Source: Mycobacterium aquaticum (GTDB lineage Bacteria; Actinomycetota; Actinomycetes; Mycobacteriales; Mycobacteriaceae). From it: 55,625 bases of DNA. Location: the NCBI RefSeq assembly GCF_002086485.1, contig NZ_MVHF01000053.1, positions 1-55,625 on the forward strand, read 5' to 3'. The notes beneath the pieces were generated by a model that saw only the letters and a list, made by a program, of their open reading frames with translations, was not told where the DNA came from and searched no databases. A program made the position numbers and the translations under genes. Below are positions 43,270 to 51,469 of this stretch, piece after piece. Each line of letters opens with the position of its first letter. The first letter of the stretch is position 1.

Positions 43270-44595
43270 ATGAAAATCACCACTAACCCGACACCAGGGC
43301 GGAGGCGGCCGTTCTTTCTGGCTGCCGTGATCGCCCTGGTGTCAGCGGTCGCCATGTTGCTGAGCTCCTGCGCCGGCAGCGGTGGGCCCGAGCAAGCACA
43401 GGGGACCGGAACCGGGGAAATCCCGAAGAACACCTCCGGCAACGTGCGCATCCTGATGGAGAACGTCCCGGACAGCGACATCGTCAAATCGATGGTGGCC
43501 GACTTCAACAAGGACTACCCGGACGTCAAGGTCGACATCGAGCTGCTGACCTATGACCAGATGCGCGACAAGCTCGTGTCCTCGTTCCAGTCCACCACCC
43601 CGAACTATGACCTGATCGTGGTGGACAACCCGTGGATGGTGGACTTCGCCAAGGCCAAGTTCCTGCAGCCGCTGGACGCCCGTATCGACAGCACGCCCGG
43701 CTACGACGCGGCCGACTTCTTCAAGCCACTGACCGACATCACCACCGTCGACGGGGTCCGCTACGCCGTGCCGTTCTACAACTACGCGCTCGGATACCTC
43801 TACAACACAGACGATCTGGCACAGGCCAAGCAGACGGTCCCGACCACCCTGGATCAACTGGTCAGCACCAGCAAGGCGCTCAAGTCCGGTGATCACGCCG
43901 GTATCGCGATGCAGCCCCAGCGTGGCTACAAGATCTTCGAGGAATGGGGCAACTGGCTGTTCGCCGCGGGCGGCTCAATCTACGGTTCCGACGGCAAGCC
44001 CACCCTGAACACGCCGGAGGCCAAGCGTGCGCTGGCCGCGTACATCGACACCTACAAGAACGCCGCCCCGGCCAACAGCCTGAACTGGAGCATGGACGAG
44101 GCCCAGCGGTCGCTGGCCGCCGGGCAGGCCGCGTCGATGATCAACTACAACTGGCAGCTACCCGCCGTCAACGAGCCCGGATCCGGGCCCTCGGCAGGCA
44201 AGTTCAAGCTGGCGCCGATTCCCGGCGGCAAGCAGGTGCTGGGCTCCTGGAGCTGGGCCATCCCGGCCAACTCCGGTGCTTCGGACGCCGCCTGGGCGTT
44301 CGCCTCGTGGATCACGGCCAAGCCGCACGATGTCGCCCGCACCGAGAAGGGCGGCGCCGCGATCCGGCAGAGCACGCTCAAGGACCCGGCGGTGCTGAAC
44401 GGGAAGTTCGGCGCGGACTACTACCAGACGGTGGAAAAGCTGCTCGCCAATTCCGCACCGCTGAGCCAGGGTCCCAGCGGCGAGGAGATGATCCAGGCCG
44501 TCGGCACCGAGCTCAACGAGGCCGTCGCAGGCACCAAGAGTGTCGACGACGCGCTGGCCGCCGCAGAGGCCGCGGCCGAGAAGATCCAGGGCTAG
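43270..44595 (+). CDS. Sugar ABC transporter substrate-binding lipoprotein
   Basis: A 441-residue extracytoplasmic solute-binding protein of the CUT1 type. A signal peptide with basic RRRPFF, a hydrophobic core and lipobox LLSSC anchors it to the membrane. The mature part has the PDVKVDIELLTYDQMRDKL opening and Trp-rich ligand region typical of maltose/trehalose/polyol binders. An AAAGGA ribosome binding site precedes ATG 43270. It is the binding component for the two permeases downstream. Confidence 0.92.
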   Translation: MKITTNPTPGRRRPFFLAAVIALVSAVAMLLSSCAGSGGPEQAQGTGTGEIPKNTSGNVRILMENVPDSDIVKSMVADFNKDYPDVKVDIELLTYDQMRDKLVSSFQSTTPNYDLIVVDNPWMVDFAKAKFLQPLDARIDSTPGYDAADFFKPLTDITTVDGVRYAVPFYNYALGYLYNTDDLAQAKQTVPTTLDQLVSTSKALKSGDHAGIAMQPQRGYKIFEEWGNWLFAAGGSIYGSDGKPTLNTPEAKRALAAYIDTYKNAAPANSLNWSMDEAQRSLAAGQAASMINYNWQLPAVNEPGSGPSAGKFKLAPIPGGKQVLGSWSWAIPANSGASDAAWAFASWITAKPHDVARTEKGGAAIRQSTLKDPAVLNGKFGADYYQTVEKLLANSAPLSQGPSGEEMIQAVGTELNEAVAGTKSVDDALAAAEAAAEKIQG

Positions 44596-44646
44596 CTGAC
44601 CCCTCGCAGCTGTCCTCATGAAACCGAGCACCCCGCGAAAGGAGCA

Positions 44647-45507
44647 ATGACCATGATGCAGTTCAAACACGGCATGGTCGCCCCTCTGATTGCGCTTTTC
44701 GTCGGGGTGGTCGGTTTCCCCCTGGCGTACGCGTTCTACCTGAGCCTCACCGACTATCGGCTGACCAATCACGGCACACCGAACCTGGTGGGTGCCAAAA
44801 ACTACGTCAACACCTTCGGCGACGGCGAGTTCTGGCACGCGTTCGGCACCACCGCGCTGTTTGTGTTCGTGGCGGTGGGGCTCGAGTTGGTCATCGGGCT
44901 GGCCATTGCGCTCGCCCTGCAGAAGCAGCGTTGGGCACGCGATCTCACCCGCTCCATGCTGCTCGCACCGATGTTCATCACGCCCATCGCCGTCGGACTG
45001 ATCTTCCGCTTCCTGCTCAACGATCAGCTCGGTGCGATCCCACATCTGTTGCGCGCCATCGGTATCGACTACGACTTCTTCGGGCCTGGCCGCGCGCTGT
45101 TCACCATCGCCTTCATCGACGTGTGGCAGTGGACTCCGTTCATGGTGCTGCTCCTGCTTGCCGGGCTGGAATCCATTCCGCGCCAACCGTTGGAGGCCGC
45201 TCGCGTCGACGGCGCAGGCGGCTGGTACATCCTGCGGAGGGTGACCCTGCCGCTGCTGGCGCCCGTGCTGGTCGTGGCCATCATGCTGCGGTGCCTGGAT
45301 GCCATGAAGGTGTTCGAGTACGTGTTCGCCACCACTCGGGGCGGCCCGGGCACGGAAACCGAAACCTTGCAGTACTTCATCTACCAGACCGGAATTCAGT
45401 TCTTCCGGCTCGGATCCGCCTCGTCCATGGCCTTCGTGGTGCTGCTGGTGGTGCTCACTGTCATCGTGCTCGCGTTCCGCCGGATGGAGAAGACGAAGCA
45501 GTCATGA
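44647..45507 (+). CDS. Sugar ABC transporter permease (MalF-type)
   Basis: A 286-residue inner-membrane permease with six predicted helices. The EAA loop that contacts the ATPase reads EAARVDGAGGWYILRRVTLP (about residues 183-202). The N-terminal YAFYLSLTDYRL is common in CUT1 permeases. It ends in an ATGA overlap with the second permease. Only 51 bases separate it from the binding-protein gene, with AAAGGAG before the ATG. Confidence 0.92.
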   Translation: MTMMQFKHGMVAPLIALFVGVVGFPLAYAFYLSLTDYRLTNHGTPNLVGAKNYVNTFGDGEFWHAFGTTALFVFVAVGLELVIGLAIALALQKQRWARDLTRSMLLAPMFITPIAVGLIFRFLLNDQLGAIPHLLRAIGIDYDFFGPGRALFTIAFIDVWQWTPFMVLLLLAGLESIPRQPLEAARVDGAGGWYILRRVTLPLLAPVLVVAIMLRCLDAMKVFEYVFATTRGGPGTETETLQYFIYQTGIQFFRLGSASSMAFVVLLVVLTVIVLAFRRMEKTKQS

Positions 45508-46319
45508 GGAATTCGATCGCGCTCACGGTATGCCGGATCGCTCTGTTGTGGGCCGCGGCCATCACGGTGCTGTTCCCGGTCGTATGGGTCGCGCTGGCCA
45601 GCGTGAAAACCCCTCAGCAGCTCAATGATCCGTTCTTGATCGCGTTCACCCCGGTGCTCGACAGCTGGCGCAACGTGTTGACATCGGGGATCTTGGCCGC
45701 GGCCGGCCGCAGTGCCGTCGTCGCCGTCGTCACCGTCGGTATCAGCGTGGTGGTCGGCAGCATGGGCGCCTACGCGATCGCGCGGTATCGGGCCGGCGGC
45801 ACCGCGACCCGGTTCGGCATGCTGGCGGCCCAGGTGCTGCCGCCGGCGGTGCTGGTGTTCCCGTTCCTCACCATGGCGTACGCGCTGCGGCTCAACGACA
45901 CCTTGGTGCCGGTCATCTTTGCGCACCTGAGTTTCGTTCTGCCCGTGGTGACGTGGTTCCTGATCGGCTTCTTCGAAGCAGTGCCGCGGTCGCTGGAGGA
46001 GCAGGCCCAGGTCGACGGTTTCACCAGGTTCCAGGCGTTCCGGATGGTGGTGCTGCCACAGGTGTATCCGGGCATCGGCGCCGCCGCCATCTTCGGGTTC
46101 ACCCTGTCGTGGAACGACCTGTTCTACGGCCTGATCCTGGCGCCCGGCAAGGCCGCGATCCTGCCGGTGGCGATCGCCGGGTTCAACACATTCCGTGGTG
46201 TCCAGATCGGCTCGATGAGTGCGGCGATCCTCATCGCGGTCGTACCGGTAGTCATAGCAAGCTTTTTCATTCAGCGCAGGCTGGTGCAGGGCATCAGCGG
46301 CGGCGCGGTCAAGTTCTGA
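45504..46319 (+). CDS. Sugar ABC transporter permease (MalG-type)
   Basis: A 271-residue partner permease. It has the MalG-type start (LFPVVWVALASVKTP), an EAA loop EEQAQVDGFTRFQAFRMVVLP, and ends QRRLVQGISGGAVKF, the usual C-terminal block of CUT1 permeases. ATG 45504 lies inside the stop of the first permease. Confidence 0.92.
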   Translation: MRNSIALTVCRIALLWAAAITVLFPVVWVALASVKTPQQLNDPFLIAFTPVLDSWRNVLTSGILAAAGRSAVVAVVTVGISVVVGSMGAYAIARYRAGGTATRFGMLAAQVLPPAVLVFPFLTMAYALRLNDTLVPVIFAHLSFVLPVVTWFLIGFFEAVPRSLEEQAQVDGFTRFQAFRMVVLPQVYPGIGAAAIFGFTLSWNDLFYGLILAPGKAAILPVAIAGFNTFRGVQIGSMSAAILIAVVPVVIASFFIQRRLVQGISGGAVKF

Positions 46320-46341
46320 CAAGGTTGGTGATCAACACTTC

Positions 46342-47418
46342 ATGGCAACAGTCCGATTCTCGGGTGTCAACAAGTCCTACGGTTCGACGTCCATCGTCGA
46401 GGACTTGAACCTCGAACTGCCCGACGGTTCGTTTACGGTGCTGGTCGGGCCGTCCGGCTGCGGCAAGTCGACGTCACTACGCATGCTGGCAGGGCTGGAA
46501 ACCGTGACGGCGGGCACCATCACGATCGGCGACCGCGACGTCACGCACCTGCCGCCGCGTGACCGGGATGTCGCGATGGTGTTCCAGAACTACGCGCTCT
46601 ACCCGCATCTGACCGTGCGAGAGAACATAGCGTTCCCGTTGCGGGCGTCGAAGACACCCCGCCACGATGCGCTGGCGCGGGCCGACGAGGTGGCCGAATC
46701 GCTCGGCTTGGGAAAGTTGTTGGCCCGCAAGCCCAAAGACCTCAGCGGCGGGCAGCAGCAGCGCGTCGCGATCGGCCGCGCCATCGTGCGGCAACCGTCG
46801 GTGTTCCTGTTCGACGAACCGCTGTCGAACCTGGACGCCAAATTGCGCGTCGAAACGCGCACTGAGTTGCTGCAGATCCAGCGCCGGCTCGGCATCACCT
46901 CGGTCTACGTCACGCACGACCAGGAGGAGGCGATGACGCTGTCGGACCGCATGGTGGTGATGCGCGACGGCCGCACCGCGCAGGAAGGCACGCCCCTGGA
47001 GGTGTACAACACCCCGGCCGACACCTTCGTCGCCGCATTCGTGGGCAGCCCCAAGATGAACCTCGTGGACGGCCGGCTGGACGGCTCGACGTTCACGCTG
47101 CCAACCGGTTTCGCGTTCGGGGTGCAGGGGGCCGAGGCGTCCGGCGCGGTGACGCTCGGTGTGCGCCCCGACGACCTGGTGCCCACGGTCGCCGCCGACG
47201 GCGACGACACCGCGGCCACCGTGACACTCGTCGAACTGCTGGGCCCTCGGGCCATCGTCACGATCGACGCGCGTGGCACCGAGCTCACCAGTGTCGTAGA
47301 GGTGTCCCGCATGTCGGGGATACGTGAGCGCGCCGCGGTCACCCTCGCGGCCCGGCCCGGCGCCGTCCACACATTTGACCCAGTCACCGGCCGGCGTCTC
47401 ACGGGCGCAGGCAAGTAA
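46342..47418 (+). CDS. Sugar ABC transporter ATP-binding protein (UgpC/MsmK-type)
   Basis: A 358-residue ATPase. Walker A GPSGCGKST, Q-loop FQNYALYPH, signature LSGGQQQRVAIGRAI, Walker B VFLFDEPLSNLDA and the switch His in VYVTHDQEEA are all intact. The C-terminal 120 residues form an OB-fold (TOBE) regulatory domain. It powers the importer encoded by the two permeases upstream. Confidence 0.93.
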   Translation: MATVRFSGVNKSYGSTSIVEDLNLELPDGSFTVLVGPSGCGKSTSLRMLAGLETVTAGTITIGDRDVTHLPPRDRDVAMVFQNYALYPHLTVRENIAFPLRASKTPRHDALARADEVAESLGLGKLLARKPKDLSGGQQQRVAIGRAIVRQPSVFLFDEPLSNLDAKLRVETRTELLQIQRRLGITSVYVTHDQEEAMTLSDRMVVMRDGRTAQEGTPLEVYNTPADTFVAAFVGSPKMNLVDGRLDGSTFTLPTGFAFGVQGAEASGAVTLGVRPDDLVPTVAADGDDTAATVTLVELLGPRAIVTIDARGTELTSVVEVSRMSGIRERAAVTLAARPGAVHTFDPVTGRRLTGAGK

Positions 47419-47447
47419 CCGAAAACGGATAGGAACGAATCACACTC

Positions 47448-48218
47448 ATGACCAAGACAGTCGTCGTGACCGGCGCAGGTTCGGGGATCGGGCGCGCCAT
47501 CGCCACCACCCTCGCGCAACGGGATTGGCGCGTCGTCGTCACCGACATCAACGGCGACGCGGCACGGGAAGTCGCCGCATCACTGGCCAATCCGGGCGCC
47601 GGTCACGAATCGGCGGTGCTCAACGTCACCGAGCCCGACGATGCCGCCGCGGTGGCCTCCGGGGTCGCCGACCGCCACGGCCTCGATGCCTGGGTCAACA
47701 ACGCCGGCATCTCCTTCATGCACAAATTCCTCGACGCTCCGATAGCCCGCTACGACCAGACCATGGATGTGAACCTCAAGGGTGTCTTCGTGTGCGGGCA
47801 GGCGGCCGCGCGCGCGATGGTGCGCAGCGGCACGGCGGGAGCCATTGTGAACACGGCATCGATGGCGGGCAAACAGGGTCGGGTTCCGTTCCTGTCCGAC
47901 TATGTGGCGTCGAAGTTCGGTGTCGTCGGCCTGAGCCAGGCGATGGCCTACGAACTCGGCGAGCATGGCATCACCGTGAACTGCGTCTGCCCGGGCTACG
48001 TCGAAACACCCATGCAGTCAAGGGAATTGGAGTGGGAGGCGGAACTGCGCGGGATCACCCCCGAGGGCGTGCGCACCATGATGATCGACGACACGCCGCT
48101 GGGCCGGCTGGAACAACCCGAGGACGTCGCGCGCGTCGTGGCCTTCCTGCTCTCCGAGGACGCGCGATTCGTCACCGGCGAGGCTCTGGCCGTCAACGGC
48201 GGCGCCTACATGGACTAG
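47448..48218 (+). CDS. Short-chain dehydrogenase/reductase of the carbohydrate operon
   Basis: A 256-residue classical SDR. Motifs are VVTGAGSGIGRAIATTLA, Asp in VVTDINGD (favours NAD+), WVNNAGISF, NTASMAGKQG and YVASKFGVVG with the catalytic Tyr/Lys. In this operon it probably oxidises the imported sugar or polyol, or its derivative. A GGATAGGAACG leader supplies the ribosome binding site. Confidence 0.9.
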   Translation: MTKTVVVTGAGSGIGRAIATTLAQRDWRVVVTDINGDAAREVAASLANPGAGHESAVLNVTEPDDAAAVASGVADRHGLDAWVNNAGISFMHKFLDAPIARYDQTMDVNLKGVFVCGQAAARAMVRSGTAGAIVNTASMAGKQGRVPFLSDYVASKFGVVGLSQAMAYELGEHGITVNCVCPGYVETPMQSRELEWEAELRGITPEGVRTMMIDDTPLGRLEQPEDVARVVAFLLSEDARFVTGEALAVNGGAYMD

Positions 48219-48263
48219 CCCGAAAGAGACTGTGATGCAAGACAAAAAAGAAAGGTACAAGTA

Positions 48264-49085
48264 GTGACCACCACCTGGCTCGACGAGGTTTTCCATGTGC
48301 GCAAGCCCGTCATCGCCATGCTCCACCTGAGCGCGCTGCCCGGCGACCCCGCATATGACACCGCGGGCGGTATCGCCGCGGTCGTCGATCGGGCCCGCGA
48401 AGAACTCGATGCCCTGCAGTCCGGCGGCGTTGACGCAGTGATGTTCAGCAACGAGTTCAGCCTGCCGTACCTGACCAAGACCGAACCGATCACGGCGATC
48501 ACCATGGCGCGCATCATCGGTGAGCTGCTGCCGAATATTGCCGTGCCCTACGGGGTCAACGTCCTGTGGGACGGGCGGGCCTCCATCGACCTGGCGGTGG
48601 CGACCGGGGCGAAGTTCGTCCGCGAGATCTTCACCGGCGTGTACGCCAGTGACTTCGGTCTGTGGGACACCAACGTGGGCGAGGTCGCCCGGCACCGCGC
48701 CCGGGTGGGTGGGGCCGGCGTGAAACTGCTCTTCAACATCGTGCCGGAGTCGGCCACTTACCTGGCTGCACGCGACCTCGCGTCGATCACGCGGACCACG
48801 GTGTTCGCCACCGCACCGGACGCCATCTGCGTGTCCGGCGCGACGGCCGGGTCACCGACGGACCTCGAGGCACTGCGCGTGGTCAAGGCGGCAGCCGGCG
48901 CGGTCCCGGTCTTCGTCAACACCGGGGTGCGCGCCGAGAACGTCGCCGACCAGTTGGCCATCGCCGACGGCGCGGTGGTCGGCACCTACTTCAAGGCCGA
49001 CGGTGTGTTCGAGAACCGGGCGCAGCGGGCACGGGTGGAAGAGCTGATGGGCAACGCGCGCGCATATCGCGAGCAGTTGGTGTGA
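48264..49085 (+). CDS. BtpA/SgcQ-family protein
   Basis: A 273-residue TIM-barrel-like protein of the BtpA/SgcQ family. Typical parts are KPVIAMLHLSALPGDPAY, GVDAVMFSNEF, PYGVNVLWD, FVREIFTGVYASDFG and VFVNTGVRAENV. The family name comes from a photosystem I biogenesis factor, but members such as SgcQ sit in sugar operons, and their reaction is unknown. It is the last gene of this operon. GTG 48264 follows AGAAAGG. Confidence 0.85.
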   Translation: MTTTWLDEVFHVRKPVIAMLHLSALPGDPAYDTAGGIAAVVDRAREELDALQSGGVDAVMFSNEFSLPYLTKTEPITAITMARIIGELLPNIAVPYGVNVLWDGRASIDLAVATGAKFVREIFTGVYASDFGLWDTNVGEVARHRARVGGAGVKLLFNIVPESATYLAARDLASITRTTVFATAPDAICVSGATAGSPTDLEALRVVKAAAGAVPVFVNTGVRAENVADQLAIADGAVVGTYFKADGVFENRAQRARVEELMGNARAYREQLV

Positions 49086-49092
49086 GGGTGAC

Positions 49093-49124
49093 GGCACGCG
49101 TGGGCGGGTCTGCTCACGCGTGCC
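49093..49124. terminator. Hairpin after the carbohydrate operon
   Basis: GGCACGCGTG (49093-49102) pairs perfectly with CACGCGTGCC (49115-49124) around a 12-base loop, directly after the BtpA-family stop. There is no U-run, as is usual in mycobacteria. Probably a terminator for the operon. Confidence 0.5.
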
Positions 49125-49134
49125 ACACTCCCGA

Positions 49135-49191
49135 CGAGCAGACACGAAAGTTCGCGACGCGCGGCGTTTGGCGGACTTTCGTGTCTGCTCG
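49135..49191. terminator. Perfect 17-base inverted repeat between convergent genes
   Basis: CGAGCAGACACGAAAGT (49135-49151) and its exact complement (49175-49191) enclose a 23-base loop, between the stops of two convergent genes. It could end transcription from both sides. GAGCAGAC...GTCTGCTC hairpins recur in mycobacterial intergenic regions, so it may also belong to a dispersed repeat family. Confidence 0.6.
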
Positions 49192-49206
49192 CGGGCCCGG
49201 GCGTGG

Positions 49207-50130
49207 CTAACCGTCGGCGCGCACCGCTTCGACGAGAGCGTCGGCGGCGAGTAAGCCGAGATTGTTCGAGGCGAGTGGGCTGTCCCCGGTGAGCAGCTTG
49301 CGGTCTCGGTGGACCTGGCCGGTCATCTGATCGTTGACGATCGTGAGCCCCTGCTTGCCGAGCAGGTCGGCGACCAGCCACCGCAAATGTCCTGGCAGGT
49401 AACCGATCTCGAGGTTCGGGCCCTGGTCGAGGGCGTCCGGGAAGACGCACACGGAGTAGCCCTTGAACGGCGATTCCTGCTTGCCGAGCGCACCGGCCAG
49501 CAACGCGGCCGGGCCGTGGCACAGCGTGATGATGAACTTGTCGTTGGCCAGCGCCCAGTCGAGCGTCTGCTCCACGTCCGTGCTCGCAGGCAAGCCGACC
49601 ACGGCGGCATGGCCGCCCGGGATGAACACCGCGAGGTAATCGGAGTCCGGGCCGAGGTCATCGGCGATCACGTCGGCAAGTTTCTTGGGCTGCTTCAGCT
49701 TTGGCTTGAGTGCCTGGTAGGTCGACATGACCGCGTCGTCTTCGCGGGGCATGGCCCACAGTTCCAGCTTGGCCGGGTAGCCCGACAGCGTGGCGATGTC
49801 GATCTCGAAGCCTGCCTCCATCAGGTGGTGCAGCGGGAGCAGCAGCTCGATGGGATGGTTGCCGGTCGAGAACATCTTGCCGTTCTCCAGCAATACGTAG
49901 CGTTCTTCGGCGGCGATCATGAGCACCTTCCACCTGCCGCCGGTGTAGGCGTCCTTGTGCTTGACGCCGGCGAAGTCGGTCTTGGCGGTGGTGTACTGGC
50001 TCAGCGAGTACGGCGACGGGAAGAAGGCGTTGTCTTCGGCCGGGTCCGGCGTCGGTTCCCTGCTCAGATCGTCTGCATTGGCTGCCACGGCCTCCACCTG
50101 CTTTCGTCTCGGTTGTCGGTCTATGTCCAT
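49207..50130 (-). CDS. hchA: Hsp31/HchA-type DJ-1 family protein (glyoxalase III / chaperone)
   Basis: A 307-residue DJ-1/PfpI superfamily protein matching E. coli Hsp31 (HchA) closely: AEDNAFFPSPYSLSQYT, STGNHPIELLLPLHHL with the catalytic Glu, FIPGGHAAVVGLP, and the nucleophile Cys in ITLCHGPAALLAG, then DRKLLTGDSPLASN. Hsp31 proteins convert methylglyoxal to lactate without cofactor and act as chaperones. ATG 50130 adds about 25 residues before the conserved core; the frame open further upstream is a shadow. Divergent from the PucR-type gene. Confidence 0.9.
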   Translation of the reverse strand: MDIDRQPRRKQVEAVAANADDLSREPTPDPAEDNAFFPSPYSLSQYTTAKTDFAGVKHKDAYTGGRWKVLMIAAEERYVLLENGKMFSTGNHPIELLLPLHHLMEAGFEIDIATLSGYPAKLELWAMPREDDAVMSTYQALKPKLKQPKKLADVIADDLGPDSDYLAVFIPGGHAAVVGLPASTDVEQTLDWALANDKFIITLCHGPAALLAGALGKQESPFKGYSVCVFPDALDQGPNLEIGYLPGHLRWLVADLLGKQGLTIVNDQMTGQVHRDRKLLTGDSPLASNNLGLLAADALVEAVRADG

Positions 50131-50191
50131 AGTGGTTGTCGTGGGCTGCCCAGTCGATGGTGTGCCGAACAAGACCGGCCAGACGTCGTTT

Positions 50192-50219
50192 GTCCACCGG
50201 CACAAGTCCACCGGCACAA
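50192..50219. repeat. Tandem 14-base repeat in a divergent promoter
   Basis: GTCCACCGGCACAA occurs twice in direct succession (50192-50205 and 50206-50219), between the HchA and PucR-type genes. It may be a tandem activator site or a simple duplication. Confidence 0.6.
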
Positions 50220-50259
50220 GTTCGGCCGCACGGGACGGGCGGCCGCATACCCTGGCATC

Positions 50260-51468
50260 GTGCGTGCTCCCATCCCCGACGCCGGTGCGACGCTCGCGGC
50301 AGCGATGCTGCCCCGCGTCGACGAGTTGGCGCAGGTGCTGGTCGACCGCATCCGCGACAACATCGAGGTGTACCGGGCCGACGGCGTGGTGCCACCGGAC
50401 GATCTCTACACGTCGTGCCGGACCAACCTGGAATTCATGATTCGCCACGTCGCGCACGAGCCGTGGCTCGATCTCGATGCGCCGCGGCAGACCGGTCGCA
50501 GGCGTGCTGAACAAGGTGTTCCGCTGGCGATGGTGCAGACCGCATTTCGCCATTCGTTCGCGTGTATGTGGGAGATGATCGTGACCGAAGCGGCGCGCAC
50601 CGACACGGTCACCGACGCCGACCTGGTCGGGATCGCCGGTGAGGTGTGGTCCTATCACGACACCTTCACCACCGCGATGATGAACTCGTTCAGCGAGACC
50701 GCGGCGCTGCTGATGGTGCAGCGCGATCAGGAGCGTTCTGCGCTGGTCGAGGGGGTGTTGCAGGGCGGCGGCACCGGCGACACCAAGACCATCCTCGATG
50801 CCGCCGATCTCCTGGCCCTGCCGTATCAAGGCACCTTTGCCGTCGTCGTCGCGGATGCCCCGGGCCTGGCCCGGCACGCGCTGCCCAACGTGGAACCGGT
50901 GCTGCGGGCCAGGGACATCGGGTCGGCGTGGCGTCTCACGCCCGATCTGCACATCGGGATCGTGTCGATGCGCAGCGCCGATGGCCTGGCCGAACTGGTC
51001 GACGCGTTGCGCGCGCTCGCCGTAGGGCCCGTCGGCGTGAGCCCGTCCTACACCCGGCTGGATCAGACGCCGCAGGCATTGCATCTGGCGCGCAACGCGC
51101 TCGCGGGTGCTCAGGCCGGTGTGGCCCGCGTGACGGTGTTCGACGACGCGCCGCTACCGATGTTGGTGGTGGGCGCACCGTCGACGGCGGCGACCATCAG
51201 CAAGCAGATCCTGGGTGAGCTGCTCGACCTGCCCGAGGCCGACCGCGAGCTGCTGCTGACGACCATGGCCACCTATTTCGCCGTCGACGGCTCGGCCAGC
51301 GAGGCCGCCGAGCGGCTGTACTGCCACCCGAACACGGTCCGCTACCGCCTGCGCCGCATCGAGCAGCTGTCCGGCCGGTCTTTCGACCGGCGGCTCGATT
51401 CCGCCGAGCTGTACATCGCCCTGGACGCCGTCCGCCGCCTGCCGGAATGCCGGATCTCGGTGCCGTGA
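50260..51468 (+). CDS. PucR-type helix-turn-helix regulator
   Basis: A 402-residue regulator of the PucR/CdaR-like group. The N-terminal half is a helical sensor-like region (RsbR/GGDEF-like unclassified), and the C-terminal HTH_30 domain reads ASEAAERLYCHPNTVRYRLR with RIEQLSGRSF after it. Such proteins respond to small metabolites. GTG 50260 is chosen; the frame is open upstream only as the HchA shadow. It is divergent from HchA, so it may control it. Confidence 0.85.
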   Translation: MRAPIPDAGATLAAAMLPRVDELAQVLVDRIRDNIEVYRADGVVPPDDLYTSCRTNLEFMIRHVAHEPWLDLDAPRQTGRRRAEQGVPLAMVQTAFRHSFACMWEMIVTEAARTDTVTDADLVGIAGEVWSYHDTFTTAMMNSFSETAALLMVQRDQERSALVEGVLQGGGTGDTKTILDAADLLALPYQGTFAVVVADAPGLARHALPNVEPVLRARDIGSAWRLTPDLHIGIVSMRSADGLAELVDALRALAVGPVGVSPSYTRLDQTPQALHLARNALAGAQAGVARVTVFDDAPLPMLVVGAPSTAATISKQILGELLDLPEADRELLLTTMATYFAVDGSASEAAERLYCHPNTVRYRLRRIEQLSGRSFDRRLDSAELYIALDAVRRLPECRISVP

Positions 51469-51469
51469 G

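Noticed and set aside
49309..50259. Upstream extension of the PucR-type gene
   Set aside because: It runs antisense through the HchA-like gene; GTG 50260 gives the normal family length.
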